Positions 36,476 to 45,184 of a stretch of 64,000 bases of DNA are shown piece by piece; positions within the stretch are counted from its first letter, which is position 1; each line of letters starts with the position of its first letter. Source of the DNA: Paraburkholderia mimosarum LMG 23256 = NBRC 106338 (GTDB lineage Bacteria > Pseudomonadota > Gammaproteobacteria > Burkholderiales > Burkholderiaceae); contig NZ_BBJJ01000003.1 in the NCBI RefSeq assembly GCF_000739815.1, positions 43,302 to 107,301 of the forward strand, read 5' to 3'. The position numbers were made by a program, and so were the translations under genes. Under the pieces are notes generated by a model, which made no database searches, was not told the DNA's origin, and was given only the letters and a program-made list of their open reading frames with translations.

Positions 36476-37573
36476 ATGACGCCGGCCTCACTTACGCAGG
36501 AACCGCAGTCCGTCTCAAGCGCCGTCACGCGCAACGCGTTTTTCATCGTCGCGACCGTCAACGAAGACGCCGCGAGCCGCGCCACGGTGCGCGCCTGGTG
36601 CGCCGACGTCGCCAACCTCGTGCGCGCGGTCGGCAAGCGCGTGCCGGCCGGCAATCTCTCGTGCGTGGTGGGCTTTTCGTCCGACGCCTGGGACAAGCTG
36701 TTCGGCGAACCGCGGCCGGCCGAGCTGCATCCGTTCCGAGAATTCGGCTCGGGCGAGCGCAAAGCCATCGCCACGCCGGGCGACCTTTTGCTCCACATTC
36801 GCGCCGACGAAACCGACCTGTGCTTCGAGCTCGCCACGCAGCTCATGACGCGCCTGGAAGGCGCGGTCACGACCGTGGACGAAGTGCACGGCTTTCGCAA
36901 CTTCGACATGCGCGCGATCATCGGCTTCGTCGACGGCACCGAGAATCCCACTGGCAACGAAGCGGCCCATTTCACCGTGATCGGCGAGAACGAGGATCCA
37001 GACTTCCGCGGCGGCAGCTACGTGCTCGTGCAGAAGTACCTGCACGACATGAAAGGCTGGAACGCGCTTTCGGTGGAGGCGCAGGAGCACATCATCGGGC
37101 GTACCAAGCTCGATGACATCGAACTCGACGAAGCGGTGAAGCCCAGCTGGTCGCACAGCGCGCTCACGACGCTCGAAGACGACGCGGGCAACGAAATCAA
37201 GATCCTGCGCGACAACATGCCGTTCGGCCGGCCCGGCTCGGGCGAATTCGGCACCTACTTCATCGGCTACGCGCGCTCGCCGAAGCCGATCGAGCAGATG
37301 CTCGAAAACATGTTCGTCGGGCTGCCGCCCGGCAACTACGACCGGCTGCTCGACTTCAGCCGCGCCGTGACCGGCGGCCTCTTCTTCGTGCCGTCGCAGC
37401 CGCTGCTCGAAGCGCTCGCCGCGGTCGACCCCGCAGTCGACCCGGCCGCCGCGCCAGGTGTCGAGACGAGCGCCGCCGATTCATCGGAAACACAAACCGA
37501 GCCTGCCGCCGCGGCCTGCGCGGACGGCTCGCTCGCCATCGGATCCCTCAAAGGAGCACCCCGGTATGAATAA
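36476..37573 (+). CDS. DyP-type peroxidase with encapsulin cargo-loading peptide
   Basis: A 365-residue dye-decolorizing haem peroxidase (DyP type). The GxxDG motif is GFVDG at 150-154 with catalytic Asp153; the proximal haem His is likely His227 (WSHSAL) and the distal Arg is Arg245 (ILRDNMPFG). After an Ala/Pro/Glu-rich linker (about 317-348) the protein ends in DGSLAIGSLKGAPRYE, which matches the DGSLxIGSLK loading peptide that directs cargo into encapsulin shells. The next gene is the shell protein, so the enzyme is probably packaged inside. It oxidises substrates with H2O2; the physiological role is not certain. No clear ribosome site is seen at 36476. The stop overlaps the encapsulin start by 8 nt. 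Confidence 0.93.
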   Translation: MTPASLTQEPQSVSSAVTRNAFFIVATVNEDAASRATVRAWCADVANLVRAVGKRVPAGNLSCVVGFSSDAWDKLFGEPRPAELHPFREFGSGERKAIATPGDLLLHIRADETDLCFELATQLMTRLEGAVTTVDEVHGFRNFDMRAIIGFVDGTENPTGNEAAHFTVIGENEDPDFRGGSYVLVQKYLHDMKGWNALSVEAQEHIIGRTKLDDIELDEAVKPSWSHSALTTLEDDAGNEIKILRDNMPFGRPGSGEFGTYFIGYARSPKPIEQMLENMFVGLPPGNYDRLLDFSRAVTGGLFFVPSQPLLEALAAVDPAVDPAAAPGVETSAADSSETQTEPAAAACADGSLAIGSLKGAPRYE

Positions 37574-38369
37574 CCTCCATCGCGAGCTGGCGCCGATTTC
37601 CGCGGCCGCGTGGTCGCAAATCGAAGAAGAAGTCGCGCGCACCTTCAAGCGCTCGCTCGCGGGACGCCGCGTCGTGGACGTCAAAGGGCCTGGCGGCCCG
37701 GCGCTCGCCGCCGTCGGCACCGGCCACCAGAACGGCATCGCGCCGCCGGTCGAAGGCATCCGCGCGCGCCAGCGCGAAGTGAAGGCGCTCGTCGAACTGC
37801 GCGTGCCGTTCGAGCTCTCGCGCGACGCCATCGACGACGTGGAGCGCGGCGCCGAGGACTCCGACTGGCAGCCGGCCAAGGACGCCGCCACGCGCCTCGC
37901 GTTCGCGGAAGACCGCGCGATCTTCGACGGCTACGCGGCCGCGCAGATCACGGGCATTCGCGAAGGCACGTCGAACCCGGTTCTGCCGATGCCCGCCGAC
38001 ATCGCCAGTTACCCCACGGTCATCGCCAGGGCGCTCGAACAGTTGCGCCTGCAAGGCGTGGACGGCCCGTACGCGGTGCTGCTCGGCTCCGACGCCTACA
38101 CGTCGGTGAGCGAAGCGAGCGACATGGGCTATCCGATTCTCGAGCACATTCGCCGGCTCGTGAACGGCGAGATCATCTGGGCGCCAGCGATTCAAGGCGG
38201 CGCGATCCTGAGCACGCGCGGCGGCGATTTCGCGTTCCACCTCGGGCAGGATGTCTCGATCGGCTATGCGTCGCACGACGCGGACAGCGTGAAGCTCTAT
38301 CTGCAGGAGAGCTTCACGTTCATGATGCTGACTTCCGAGGCTTCGGTGGCGGTGCGCGCCGCGGAGTGA
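37566..38369 (+). CDS. Encapsulin shell protein (family 1)
   Basis: A 267-residue HK97-fold shell protein (linocin M18/CFP29 family) that self-assembles into a protein nanocompartment. The start MNNLHRELAPISAAAWSQIEEEVARTFK-type segment (first 20: MNNLHRELAPISAAAWSQIE), GRRVVDVKGPGGPALAAVGTG and the C-terminal SFTFMMLTSEASVAVR are diagnostic. It is translated from an ATG inside the last codons of the DyP gene, with AAAGGAG (37549-37555) 10 nt upstream. The cargo is the DyP peroxidase. A terminator follows at 38400. Confidence 0.96.
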   Translation: MNNLHRELAPISAAAWSQIEEEVARTFKRSLAGRRVVDVKGPGGPALAAVGTGHQNGIAPPVEGIRARQREVKALVELRVPFELSRDAIDDVERGAEDSDWQPAKDAATRLAFAEDRAIFDGYAAAQITGIREGTSNPVLPMPADIASYPTVIARALEQLRLQGVDGPYAVLLGSDAYTSVSEASDMGYPILEHIRRLVNGEIIWAPAIQGGAILSTRGGDFAFHLGQDVSIGYASHDADSVKLYLQESFTFMMLTSEASVAVRAAE

Positions 38370-38399
38370 TCTCGCATCGACGTACCGTCGATACGATAC

Positions 38400-38433
38400 A
38401 AAAGGGGGCGCTTCTTTGCGAGCGCCCCTTTTT
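38400..38433 (+). terminator. Terminator after encapsulin
   Basis: AAAAGGGGGCGCT (38400-38412) and AGCGCCCCTTTTT (38421-38433) around an 8-nt loop, one G-U pair in the stem. It ends the DyP-encapsulin operon, and its A-run side may also serve the convergent TonB receptor. Confidence 0.85.
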
Positions 38434-38453
38434 CGTGACTCGCCGTTCGCGTG

Positions 38454-40682
38454 TCACTGATAGAAGTTCAAGGTCACCACCGCCGAACGGCCCGGCGCCC
38501 ACGTCGCGTAGATCGGGTAGGCGCTCTGGTAGTAGGCCTTGTCGAAGATGTTGTTCACGTTGAGCTGCACATCGATCTTCTTCGACACGCGCCACGTAGC
38601 CGCGGCATCGAAGCGCGCATAACCCGGTATCCACTTACGCGTAGTCGCCGAAACCGACGCATACGTCAAGCTCGAAACCGTTGCGCCCGCACCCACCGTG
38701 AGTTTCGGCAGCACGTCGTAGCTCGTCCACAGCGTGAAATTATGCTTTGGCACCATCACCATCGGCAGGCCGGAGAGCGTCGGGCTCGCCGGGCCCGCGT
38801 CGGTCGTGATCGCGTCGAGGTACGAGTAGCCGCCGAACACGGACCACTTGTTCGTCACGTTGCCCGCGAAGCCGAATTCGAAGCCGCGCACGCGCTGTGA
38901 ACCCGCATTGATCGTGCCGCCGAGACCGTCGCTCACGCGCGCATTGGTCTTTTCCGTCTGGAACAGCGCCGTGGTGAGCGAGAGGCGCTGGTCGAGCACG
39001 TCCCATTTCGCGCCCACTTCGATATTGCGCGAACGCTCGGGCGCGAGATCCTTGTTGGTCGCCGTGATCTGGTCGGTGCCGCCGCCAAGACCCGAGTTCG
39101 AGCCCGGCGGATTCGCCGAGGTCCCGTACGACGTATAGAGGCTCAAGTTCGGCATCGGCTTGAACACGAGGCCGAACTGGTAGCTGAAGAGATTCGACGT
39201 GTTCGAGAGATCGGCCACGCCCGCCTGCTGGGCGGTCACGTCGTGGCGGTCGAAGCGCAGGCCCGCGTTGAAGATCCAGCGCTCGGCAAGCTGCACGCTG
39301 TCGAACATATACGCCGAAGCGGTATTCGTCTGCGTATGCGTGGCGGCTCCGGGGAAGCTCTTGTCGCCGTTGAGGACGATGCTGCCCGTCCACGGATTGT
39401 CGGGATTCCAGTTGTTGATCGACGCGCAGTTGAACGCCACCGTGCACGGGCCGCCCGTGCGGATGTTGTTGCCCGCCGAATCGCGCACGAGATAGCCCTC
39501 GTACAGGTTCTGCTCGTGGCTGAACTCCACGCCCGCCGTGAACGTATGGCGCATGCCGTAGAGGTCGAACTTCCCGTTTGCCTCGGTCTGGTTGGCGACG
39601 CTGTTGGTCGCGTACTTGCCGCTCTTGGCCTGCAGGCTGAGGATGTTCGAGGTCGCGCTCGTCAACTGCGGATTGGTCGCGACGTAGTCGAGCGTCGAGC
39701 GCCCGAACATCGTCGTGTTCCTGATCTTCCACGCGTCGTTGATGCGGTGCTCCACTTTCACTTCGCCCGTGTCGGTCTGGCCGTAGCGGTAGTCGCGCGT
39801 GTTCAGGCCGTAGAACTGGCCGCGGTTGGACGACACCGGCGTGCCGCCCGTCGAGCGGAACGGCACGCTGAAGTCGGGCATGTCGTAGCTGTTCAGGTGG
39901 TAGTAACTCACCGTGACCGTGGTCGGCGTGTTCAGGCCGAACGCGACCGAGGGCGCGACGCCCCAGCGCTTGCTGTACACGTCGGTGCGGCCCGGCTGGT
40001 CGGCGTCGTGGCCCATTGCGTTCAGGCGGATCGCCGTGGTGTCGTTGAGCTTCTGGTTCCAGTCGACGGTGGCGCGGCGGTAGCTATCGGTGCCGAGACC
40101 CACGCTCCCGTTGATGAAGTTGTCGGCCTGCGGCGTTTTCGTCGTGATGTCCACGCTGCCGCCAACCGCACCGCGCCCGGCATACACGGAGTCCGGGCCC
40201 TTCACGACGCTGATGTTCTGCACAGCGAAGGTTTCGCGGTTTTGCACGCCCGTGTCGCGCATGCCATCCACGAAAATCGAATTGCGCGATTCGAAGCCGC
40301 GAATCACGGGACGGTCCGCCGACGGATTCGCCGCCGCGTCGCCGCCGAGGAAGGTGATGCCCGGCACCGTGCGCAGCGCGTCCTGAAACGTCGTGACGTT
40401 CTTCTCCTTGAGCACTTCCTCTGGAATCACGGTGATCGAGCGAGGCGTGTCGATGAGCGGCGCGGTGAACTTGTACGAATCGAGCGTTTTCGTCTGCATG
40501 TCGGACGGCGCCGAGATAACCTTCACCGCGGGGAGCGTGCCCTCCGCGGCGGCGGTGGACGGTGCGGCAGGTGGCGTATCGGCGGCGGGCGCCGTCTGCG
40601 CGTGAACGATTGACGATGCGAAAAGACCGGAGCAGTAGAGCGCGGCGGCCGCGCGCCTGGGCGTCGGGAAATGGACGGGCAT
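38454..40682 (-). CDS. TonB-dependent siderophore receptor
   Basis: A 742-residue outer-membrane receptor for ferric siderophores. It has a signal peptide, a TonB-box-like region (LPAVKVISAPSD, about 50-61), an N-terminal plug (SITVIPEEVLKEKNVTTFQDALRTVPGI-type segment, IRGFESRNSIFVDGMRD, ISVVKGPDSVYAGRGAVGGSVD) and a long beta-barrel ending in the terminal Tyr-Phe pattern (TLNFYQ), consistent with Fiu/CirA-type catecholate receptors. A Fur box lies upstream. The only strong ribosome site, AAAGGAGGT, is 25 nt before the ATG at 40682, an unusual distance; no better in-frame start lies between. Confidence 0.92.
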   Translation of the reverse strand: MPVHFPTPRRAAAALYCSGLFASSIVHAQTAPAADTPPAAPSTAAAEGTLPAVKVISAPSDMQTKTLDSYKFTAPLIDTPRSITVIPEEVLKEKNVTTFQDALRTVPGITFLGGDAAANPSADRPVIRGFESRNSIFVDGMRDTGVQNRETFAVQNISVVKGPDSVYAGRGAVGGSVDITTKTPQADNFINGSVGLGTDSYRRATVDWNQKLNDTTAIRLNAMGHDADQPGRTDVYSKRWGVAPSVAFGLNTPTTVTVSYYHLNSYDMPDFSVPFRSTGGTPVSSNRGQFYGLNTRDYRYGQTDTGEVKVEHRINDAWKIRNTTMFGRSTLDYVATNPQLTSATSNILSLQAKSGKYATNSVANQTEANGKFDLYGMRHTFTAGVEFSHEQNLYEGYLVRDSAGNNIRTGGPCTVAFNCASINNWNPDNPWTGSIVLNGDKSFPGAATHTQTNTASAYMFDSVQLAERWIFNAGLRFDRHDVTAQQAGVADLSNTSNLFSYQFGLVFKPMPNLSLYTSYGTSANPPGSNSGLGGGTDQITATNKDLAPERSRNIEVGAKWDVLDQRLSLTTALFQTEKTNARVSDGLGGTINAGSQRVRGFEFGFAGNVTNKWSVFGGYSYLDAITTDAGPASPTLSGLPMVMVPKHNFTLWTSYDVLPKLTVGAGATVSSLTYASVSATTRKWIPGYARFDAAATWRVSKKIDVQLNVNNIFDKAYYQSAYPIYATWAPGRSAVVTLNFYQ

Positions 40683-40778
40683 GAGTGTGCGAGCTGGTCG
40701 GTGACGGACCTCCTTTCGCTGCAGCGAGCGTCACACACCCCCTGCGCTATGGAAACCCGGCGGATTGTCTTTTTTTGC

Positions 40779-40799
40779 GAATGCGTATGATTCTCATTC
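40779..40799 (-). promoter_or_regulatory. Fur box for the siderophore receptor
   Basis: GAATG...CATTC arms around CGTATGATTCT in the 344-nt gap between the receptor and ppnP, an AT-rich sequence close to the Fur consensus (minus strand: AATGAGAATCATACGCATT). It is about 100 nt before the receptor start and fits iron repression. The rest of the gap (40683-41026) holds no gene. Confidence 0.75.
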
Positions 40800-41026
40800 G
40801 TGATTGCGATTGTAATGACAGGTTAGATTTGTGTAAATACGTGGTGAGAAATTTGCCGCAAATGACTCGACGGCCTGCGAAGCGCCTCGCATCGGCTCGC
40901 AGCGGCCGCCAACGCCCGAGCGGCGTTGCCCAGACCGCCGCGACTGCCGGTATGATGGCGGCCTTGCCCCGGACGACGCGTCGTTCCGGCGCCCGATTCC
41001 ATCCACGAAGACAGAGGAAGACCGCC

Positions 41027-41347
41027 ATGACGGCAGCAGCGCAATTCGATCAGGTTTCCGTAATCAAACGTGCGAACGTCTATTTCGACGGCAAGTGCGT
41101 TTCGCACACCGTGCTGTTCGCCGACGGCTCGCGCAAGACGCTCGGCGTGATCCTGCCGGGCACGCTGAACTTCGGCACCGACGCCGCCGAGCTGATGGAA
41201 GTGCAGGCCGGCCAGTGCCGCATCCGCCTGGCAGGCACCGACGAGTGGAAGACCTACGGCGCCGGCGAGTCGTTCTCGGTGCCGGCCAGGAGCCGCTTCG
41301 ACATCGACGTGATCGAGACGCTCGACTACGTTTGCAGCTACCTGTAA
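41027..41347 (+). CDS. ppnP: Pyrimidine/purine nucleoside phosphorylase
   Basis: A 106-residue cupin-fold protein of the PpnP (YaiE) family, which cleaves nucleosides with phosphate in the cytosol. The core [24 protein letters not shown] (about 39-62) and the C-terminal [18 protein letters not shown]... CSYL are characteristic. Start at 41027 has AGAGGAAG upstream; upstream open frame lacks coding character. Single gene with its own strong terminator. Confidence 0.92.
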   Translation: MTAAAQFDQVSVIKRANVYFDGKCVSHTVLFADGSRKTLGVILPGTLNFGTDAAELMEVQAGQCRIRLAGTDEWKTYGAGESFSVPARSRFDIDVIETLDYVCSYL

Positions 41348-41363
41348 GCGCTGCGCTATCAAC

Positions 41364-41400
41364 GAAAACGCCCGCCGCGTGACTCGCGGCGGGCGTTTTC
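41364..41400. terminator. Bidirectional terminator between ppnP and the acyl-CoA operon
   Basis: A 16-bp stem: GAAAACGCCCGCCGCG (41364-41379), a 5-nt loop, and its complement (41385-41400) with T-run. It ends ppnP and, on the other strand, the operon below. Confidence 0.92.
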
Positions 41401-41424
41401 GCTCCCGGCGTTTTCGCTCCCGGC

Positions 41425-42603
41425 TTACGCGCCGAGATCCGCGAGCGGATGCGCCTCGCCGCGCCAGGGCGAAGCAAGAAAATGCCGCACGCGCTCGCTG
41501 CGGACTTCGACGAGCGTTGCGGGCGCCCAGCGCGGCTTGCGGTCCTTGTCGACGAGATGCGCGCGCACGCCTTCGCAGAAGTCGCCCTCTTCGATCGCGC
41601 GGCCAACGATGCCAAGCTCCATGCGGAAGCACTCGGCGAGCGTCATCTGCCGCCCGCGCAGCAGCGCCTCGCGCGTGACTTCGAGCATCGTGGGGGAATA
41701 ATGCGTGAGCGCTTCGAGCGTGGCTTCGAGCCAGGCCCGCTCGGACTGCGAATGCACGCGTTCGAGATCGGCTCGCAGCGAGGCGACGATCTGCTCCACG
41801 CTCAGGCGGGGGTCGAAATGGCGCACGATGGCCGGCGTGAGTGCAGCGAGCGCGCCTTCGCCCGCCTCATGGCATGGCGCGACGAACACCTCGCGCAACA
41901 CAGCGCGCACATCGCCTGTCCACTGCGCGGCCGCGAGGCGCGCCTCGTACCCATCGAGCCATTCGCCGGGCACGCAGGCGTCCGCCAGGCGGCAGTGCAC
42001 GGCATCGGCACCGGCGAGCATCGCGCCGGTCAGGCCCACGTAAAGCTCCAGCTCGACAGGCATTTTCGCGAGGAAATGCGTCGCGCCCACGTCGGGCAAG
42101 AGGCCGATGCGTGTTTCCGGCATCGCGATCTTCGTGCGCGACGTTGCTATGCGCAGCACCGCCGCCTGGCCGAGGCCCATGCCGCCGCCCATCGTCACGC
42201 CGTCTAGCAGCGCGACGACCGGCTTGGGGAATGTGTGCAACCGATAGTCGAGCCGATACTCGTCGACGAAGAATTGCTGCCAGCCGTCAGCGCCGTCGCG
42301 CGCGCTTTCGCGTGCAAGCTGGTAGAGCGCGCGCACGTCGCCGCCCGCGCAGAAGCCCTTCGGGCCCGCGCCTTCCAGCACGAGCGCGACGATGGCGTCA
42401 TCCGTGCGCACATGCTCCAGCAGTTGGGTCAGTTCGCGCACCATGGCGTGCGAAAGCGCGTTGAGCGCGGCCGGACGATCGAGCGTGACGATCGCCACGC
42501 GGTTGATCACGCGAAACAGCACCTCCTTTTTGGCTTCCGTAGTGGCCGGCTGAGGTGCGGCCGGCTGAGGTGGGGCCTCGACGGAAGCGGGTGTTGCATT
42601 CAT
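41425..42603 (-). CDS. 3-hydroxyisobutyryl-CoA hydrolase (HIBCH-like)
   Basis: A 392-residue crotonase-fold enzyme. The hallmark segments GFCAGGDVRALY, GVTMGGGMGLGQ and MPETRIGLLPDVGATHFLAKMP are those of 3-hydroxyisobutyryl-CoA hydrolase rather than a plain hydratase, and the extra C-terminal domain (about 250-392) fits. It releases CoA in valine degradation. It is the last gene of a four-gene minus-strand operon; GGAG lies 9 nt upstream of the ATG. The gap to the hydratase is 3 nt. Confidence 0.9.
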   Translation of the reverse strand: MNATPASVEAPPQPAAPQPATTEAKKEVLFRVINRVAIVTLDRPAALNALSHAMVRELTQLLEHVRTDDAIVALVLEGAGPKGFCAGGDVRALYQLARESARDGADGWQQFFVDEYRLDYRLHTFPKPVVALLDGVTMGGGMGLGQAAVLRIATSRTKIAMPETRIGLLPDVGATHFLAKMPVELELYVGLTGAMLAGADAVHCRLADACVPGEWLDGYEARLAAAQWTGDVRAVLREVFVAPCHEAGEGALAALTPAIVRHFDPRLSVEQIVASLRADLERVHSQSERAWLEATLEALTHYSPTMLEVTREALLRGRQMTLAECFRMELGIVGRAIEEGDFCEGVRAHLVDKDRKPRWAPATLVEVRSERVRHFLASPWRGEAHPLADLGA

Positions 42604-42606
42604 TGC

Positions 42607-43392
42607 TTAGTTCTCCGTTACAATATGCCAGCGCGGCTTGCGTTTCGCGAGGAACGCGTTGACGCCTTCGCGCTGGTTGGGCGAATCGAACAAATCGACG
42701 AAGCGCTCGCGCTCGACCGCGAGCGCCGCGCCGCGCGGCACGCCATTGCGCGCCTGATGGATCAGCGATTTGCTGGCGCTCACCGCTTCCGGGCTCAGCC
42801 CGGCAACGCGAGCCGCCATCGCGAGGGCCGCGTCACGTGCGCCGCCCGTCGCGACGACTTCCTCCACTAGACCGATGCGCAGCGCCGTTTGCGCATCCAC
42901 GCGCTCGCCCGTGAGGATGATGCGCTTGGCCCAGCCCTCACCAACCAGCCACGGCAAGGTTTGCGTGCCGCAGCCGCAAGGCAGCAGCCCCACGGCGGGC
43001 TCGGGCAGCGCGAGCTGCGCGTGCTCCTCGGCGATGCGGATATCGCACGCGAGCGCGCACTCGAGGCCGCCGCCCATCGCATAGCCGTTGATCGCGGCGA
43101 TCACCACGGGCCGCGCCTTCTGCAGCGCCTCGAACGCCGCGCCGAACGCGCTTGCCGCCGTACGGGCGACGTCGCGGTCGCCATCGGCGAAGGCATTGAG
43201 GTCTGCGCCCGCGCTGAAGAACTTCGGCCCGCTGCCGGTGACGACGACGGCCCGCACCTGCGGCTCGCGGTCGAACGCCTCGATCACCTGCTGAAGCTGG
43301 CGCAAGCCGTCGATCGTGAAGGCGTTCGCCGGCGGGCGAGAAAGCGTGAGCAGCACCACCGCGCCATCATGCGCGTACTCGAATTCGATCAT
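42607..43392 (-). CDS. Enoyl-CoA hydratase
   Basis: A 261-residue crotonase. The active-site pieces are AGADLNAFADGD, AINGYAMGGGLECALACD (first catalytic Glu) and LALPEPAVGLLPCGCGTQTLP (second Glu). It hydrates methacrylyl-CoA or a similar enoyl-CoA; in this operon valine breakdown is likely. GGAG is 6 nt upstream of the ATG at 43392. Confidence 0.9.
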   Translation of the reverse strand: MIEFEYAHDGAVVLLTLSRPPANAFTIDGLRQLQQVIEAFDREPQVRAVVVTGSGPKFFSAGADLNAFADGDRDVARTAASAFGAAFEALQKARPVVIAAINGYAMGGGLECALACDIRIAEEHAQLALPEPAVGLLPCGCGTQTLPWLVGEGWAKRIILTGERVDAQTALRIGLVEEVVATGGARDAALAMAARVAGLSPEAVSASKSLIHQARNGVPRGAALAVERERFVDLFDSPNQREGVNAFLAKRKPRWHIVTEN

Positions 43393-43411
43393 TTCGGACT
43401 CCGTTTTGATA

Positions 43412-45121
43412 TCAGCGCAGCTCGGGGAAATCCTCTTCCCAGTACTCGTCCGGCTGGCGCGCAGGTTCGGCGCTGCGCTCCATTTCGCGGCGCCGCAACT
43501 CGACGCGGCGGATCTTGCCCGAGATGGTCTTGGGCAGGTCGCTGAACTGCAGCCGGCGAATGCGCTTGTAGGGCGCGAGCTTCTCGCGCGAGAAGCGGAA
43601 CACTTCGCGCGCGAGATCGGGGCCGGCTTCATAGCCCTGGCGCACGATGACGAAGGCCTTCGGCACCGAGAGACGCAGTTCGTCCGGGCTCGGCACGACG
43701 GCCGCCTCGGCAATCGCTTCATGCTCGATGAGCACGCTTTCCAGCTCGAACGGACTCAGGCGATAGTCGGACGACTTGAACACGTCGTCGGCGCGGCCGA
43801 CGTAGACGTAGTAGCCGTCGTCGCGGCGCATGGCGACATCGGAAGTATGGTAGTAGCCGTTGCGCATGGCGTACTCGCTCGCCTTCGCGTTGTTCGCGTA
43901 GCCCGTCATGAGACCGAGCGGCCGATGCAGCAGCGGCAGTGCTATTTCGCCCTCGCTCACGGGCTGATCGTCCGGATCGACAAGCTCCACGCGATAGCCG
44001 GGCAGCGGCCGGCCCATCGAGCCGGCCACCACGGGCTGGCCAGGCGGGTTGCCGATCTGGCAGGTCGTTTCCGTCTGACCGTAGCCGTCGCGAATCGCGA
44101 TGTCCCATGCATGGCGCACGCGCTCGATGATCTCGGGGTTGAGCGGCTCGCCCGCGCCCACGATCTCGCGCAGCTTCACCGCGTAAGAAGCGAGCGGCTC
44201 CTGCACGAGCATGCGCCACACCGTGGGCGGCGCGCACAGCGTGGTCACGCCGCATTGAACGAGCGCGGCGAGCGTGTCTTTCGGCACGAAGCGCGCGTAG
44301 TTGTAGACGAACACGCAGGCCTGCGCGTTCCAGGGCGCGAAGAAGCAGCTCCATGCATGCTTGGCCCAGCCCGGCGAGCTGATGTTCCAGTGGATGTCGC
44401 CCGGCATGAGGCCGATCCAGTACATCGTCGAAAGATGGCCAACGGGATAGCTTTCGTGCGTGTGTTCGACGAGTTTGGGCTTCGAGGTCGTGCCCGAGGT
44501 GAAGTAGAGCAGGAGCGGGTCGCTGGCGCGCGTCGGGCCGTCGGGCTCGAAGGCGGGGCTGGCATCGTAGGCGCGCGAAAGGTCGATCCACTCGCTCGCG
44601 CCGTTCGTGCCGCCCACGGCGATGCGCTTCACGCTCTTGTCCAGCGCTTCGAACTTGCCGAGCTCGGCAGCGTCCACGACGACGTAGCGTGCGCCGCCCG
44701 TTTCCACGCGCTCGCGCACGTCGTCGGGCGAGAGCTGTGTCGTGGCGGGCAGCACGATTGCGCCGAGTTTCATCGCCGCCAGCATCACGTCCCAGAGTTC
44801 GACGCGGTTGGGCAGCATGAGCAGCAGACGGTCGCCGCGCGCGACACCCTGCGCGCGCAGGAAGTTCGCCATGCGCGAGGAGCGCTCGGACATCTGCGCG
44901 AACGAATAGCGCGTGCCGCCGTTCGCGAGGTCGTCGACGATCCAGAGCGCCGGGTTGTCGTTGCCGCGCGCCATCACGTCGAAGTAATCGAGCGCCCAGT
45001 TGAACGTGTCGAGCTTCGGCCACGCGAATTCGGCGTACGCGCGTGCGTAGTCGGTGCGGTGACGCAGCAGCAGATCGCGTGCGTCGATGAAGGCCTGCGC
45101 GGAAGGGGTGAACCCGGTCAT
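43412..45121 (-). CDS. AMP-binding acyl-CoA synthetase
   Basis: A 569-residue ANL enzyme that activates an acid to acyl-CoA. The AMP motif LYFTSGTTSKPK, the DGYGQTETTCQ motif and the C-terminal PKTISGKIRRVELR with the catalytic Lys are present. The start at 45121 is preferred: GGAG lies in the right place only for this ATG, while one 12 nt upstream has none. In this operon it may make short branched acyl-CoA, but the substrate is unproven. Confidence 0.88.
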   Translation of the reverse strand: MTGFTPSAQAFIDARDLLLRHRTDYARAYAEFAWPKLDTFNWALDYFDVMARGNDNPALWIVDDLANGGTRYSFAQMSERSSRMANFLRAQGVARGDRLLLMLPNRVELWDVMLAAMKLGAIVLPATTQLSPDDVRERVETGGARYVVVDAAELGKFEALDKSVKRIAVGGTNGASEWIDLSRAYDASPAFEPDGPTRASDPLLLYFTSGTTSKPKLVEHTHESYPVGHLSTMYWIGLMPGDIHWNISSPGWAKHAWSCFFAPWNAQACVFVYNYARFVPKDTLAALVQCGVTTLCAPPTVWRMLVQEPLASYAVKLREIVGAGEPLNPEIIERVRHAWDIAIRDGYGQTETTCQIGNPPGQPVVAGSMGRPLPGYRVELVDPDDQPVSEGEIALPLLHRPLGLMTGYANNAKASEYAMRNGYYHTSDVAMRRDDGYYVYVGRADDVFKSSDYRLSPFELESVLIEHEAIAEAAVVPSPDELRLSVPKAFVIVRQGYEAGPDLAREVFRFSREKLAPYKRIRRLQFSDLPKTISGKIRRVELRRREMERSAEPARQPDEYWEEDFPELR

Positions 45122-45184
45122 CGTCGTCTCCATTTGCGCGTGTGCGCGCTCGATTTATTTTCGCTTCGTCATCCTCACTGCTTC

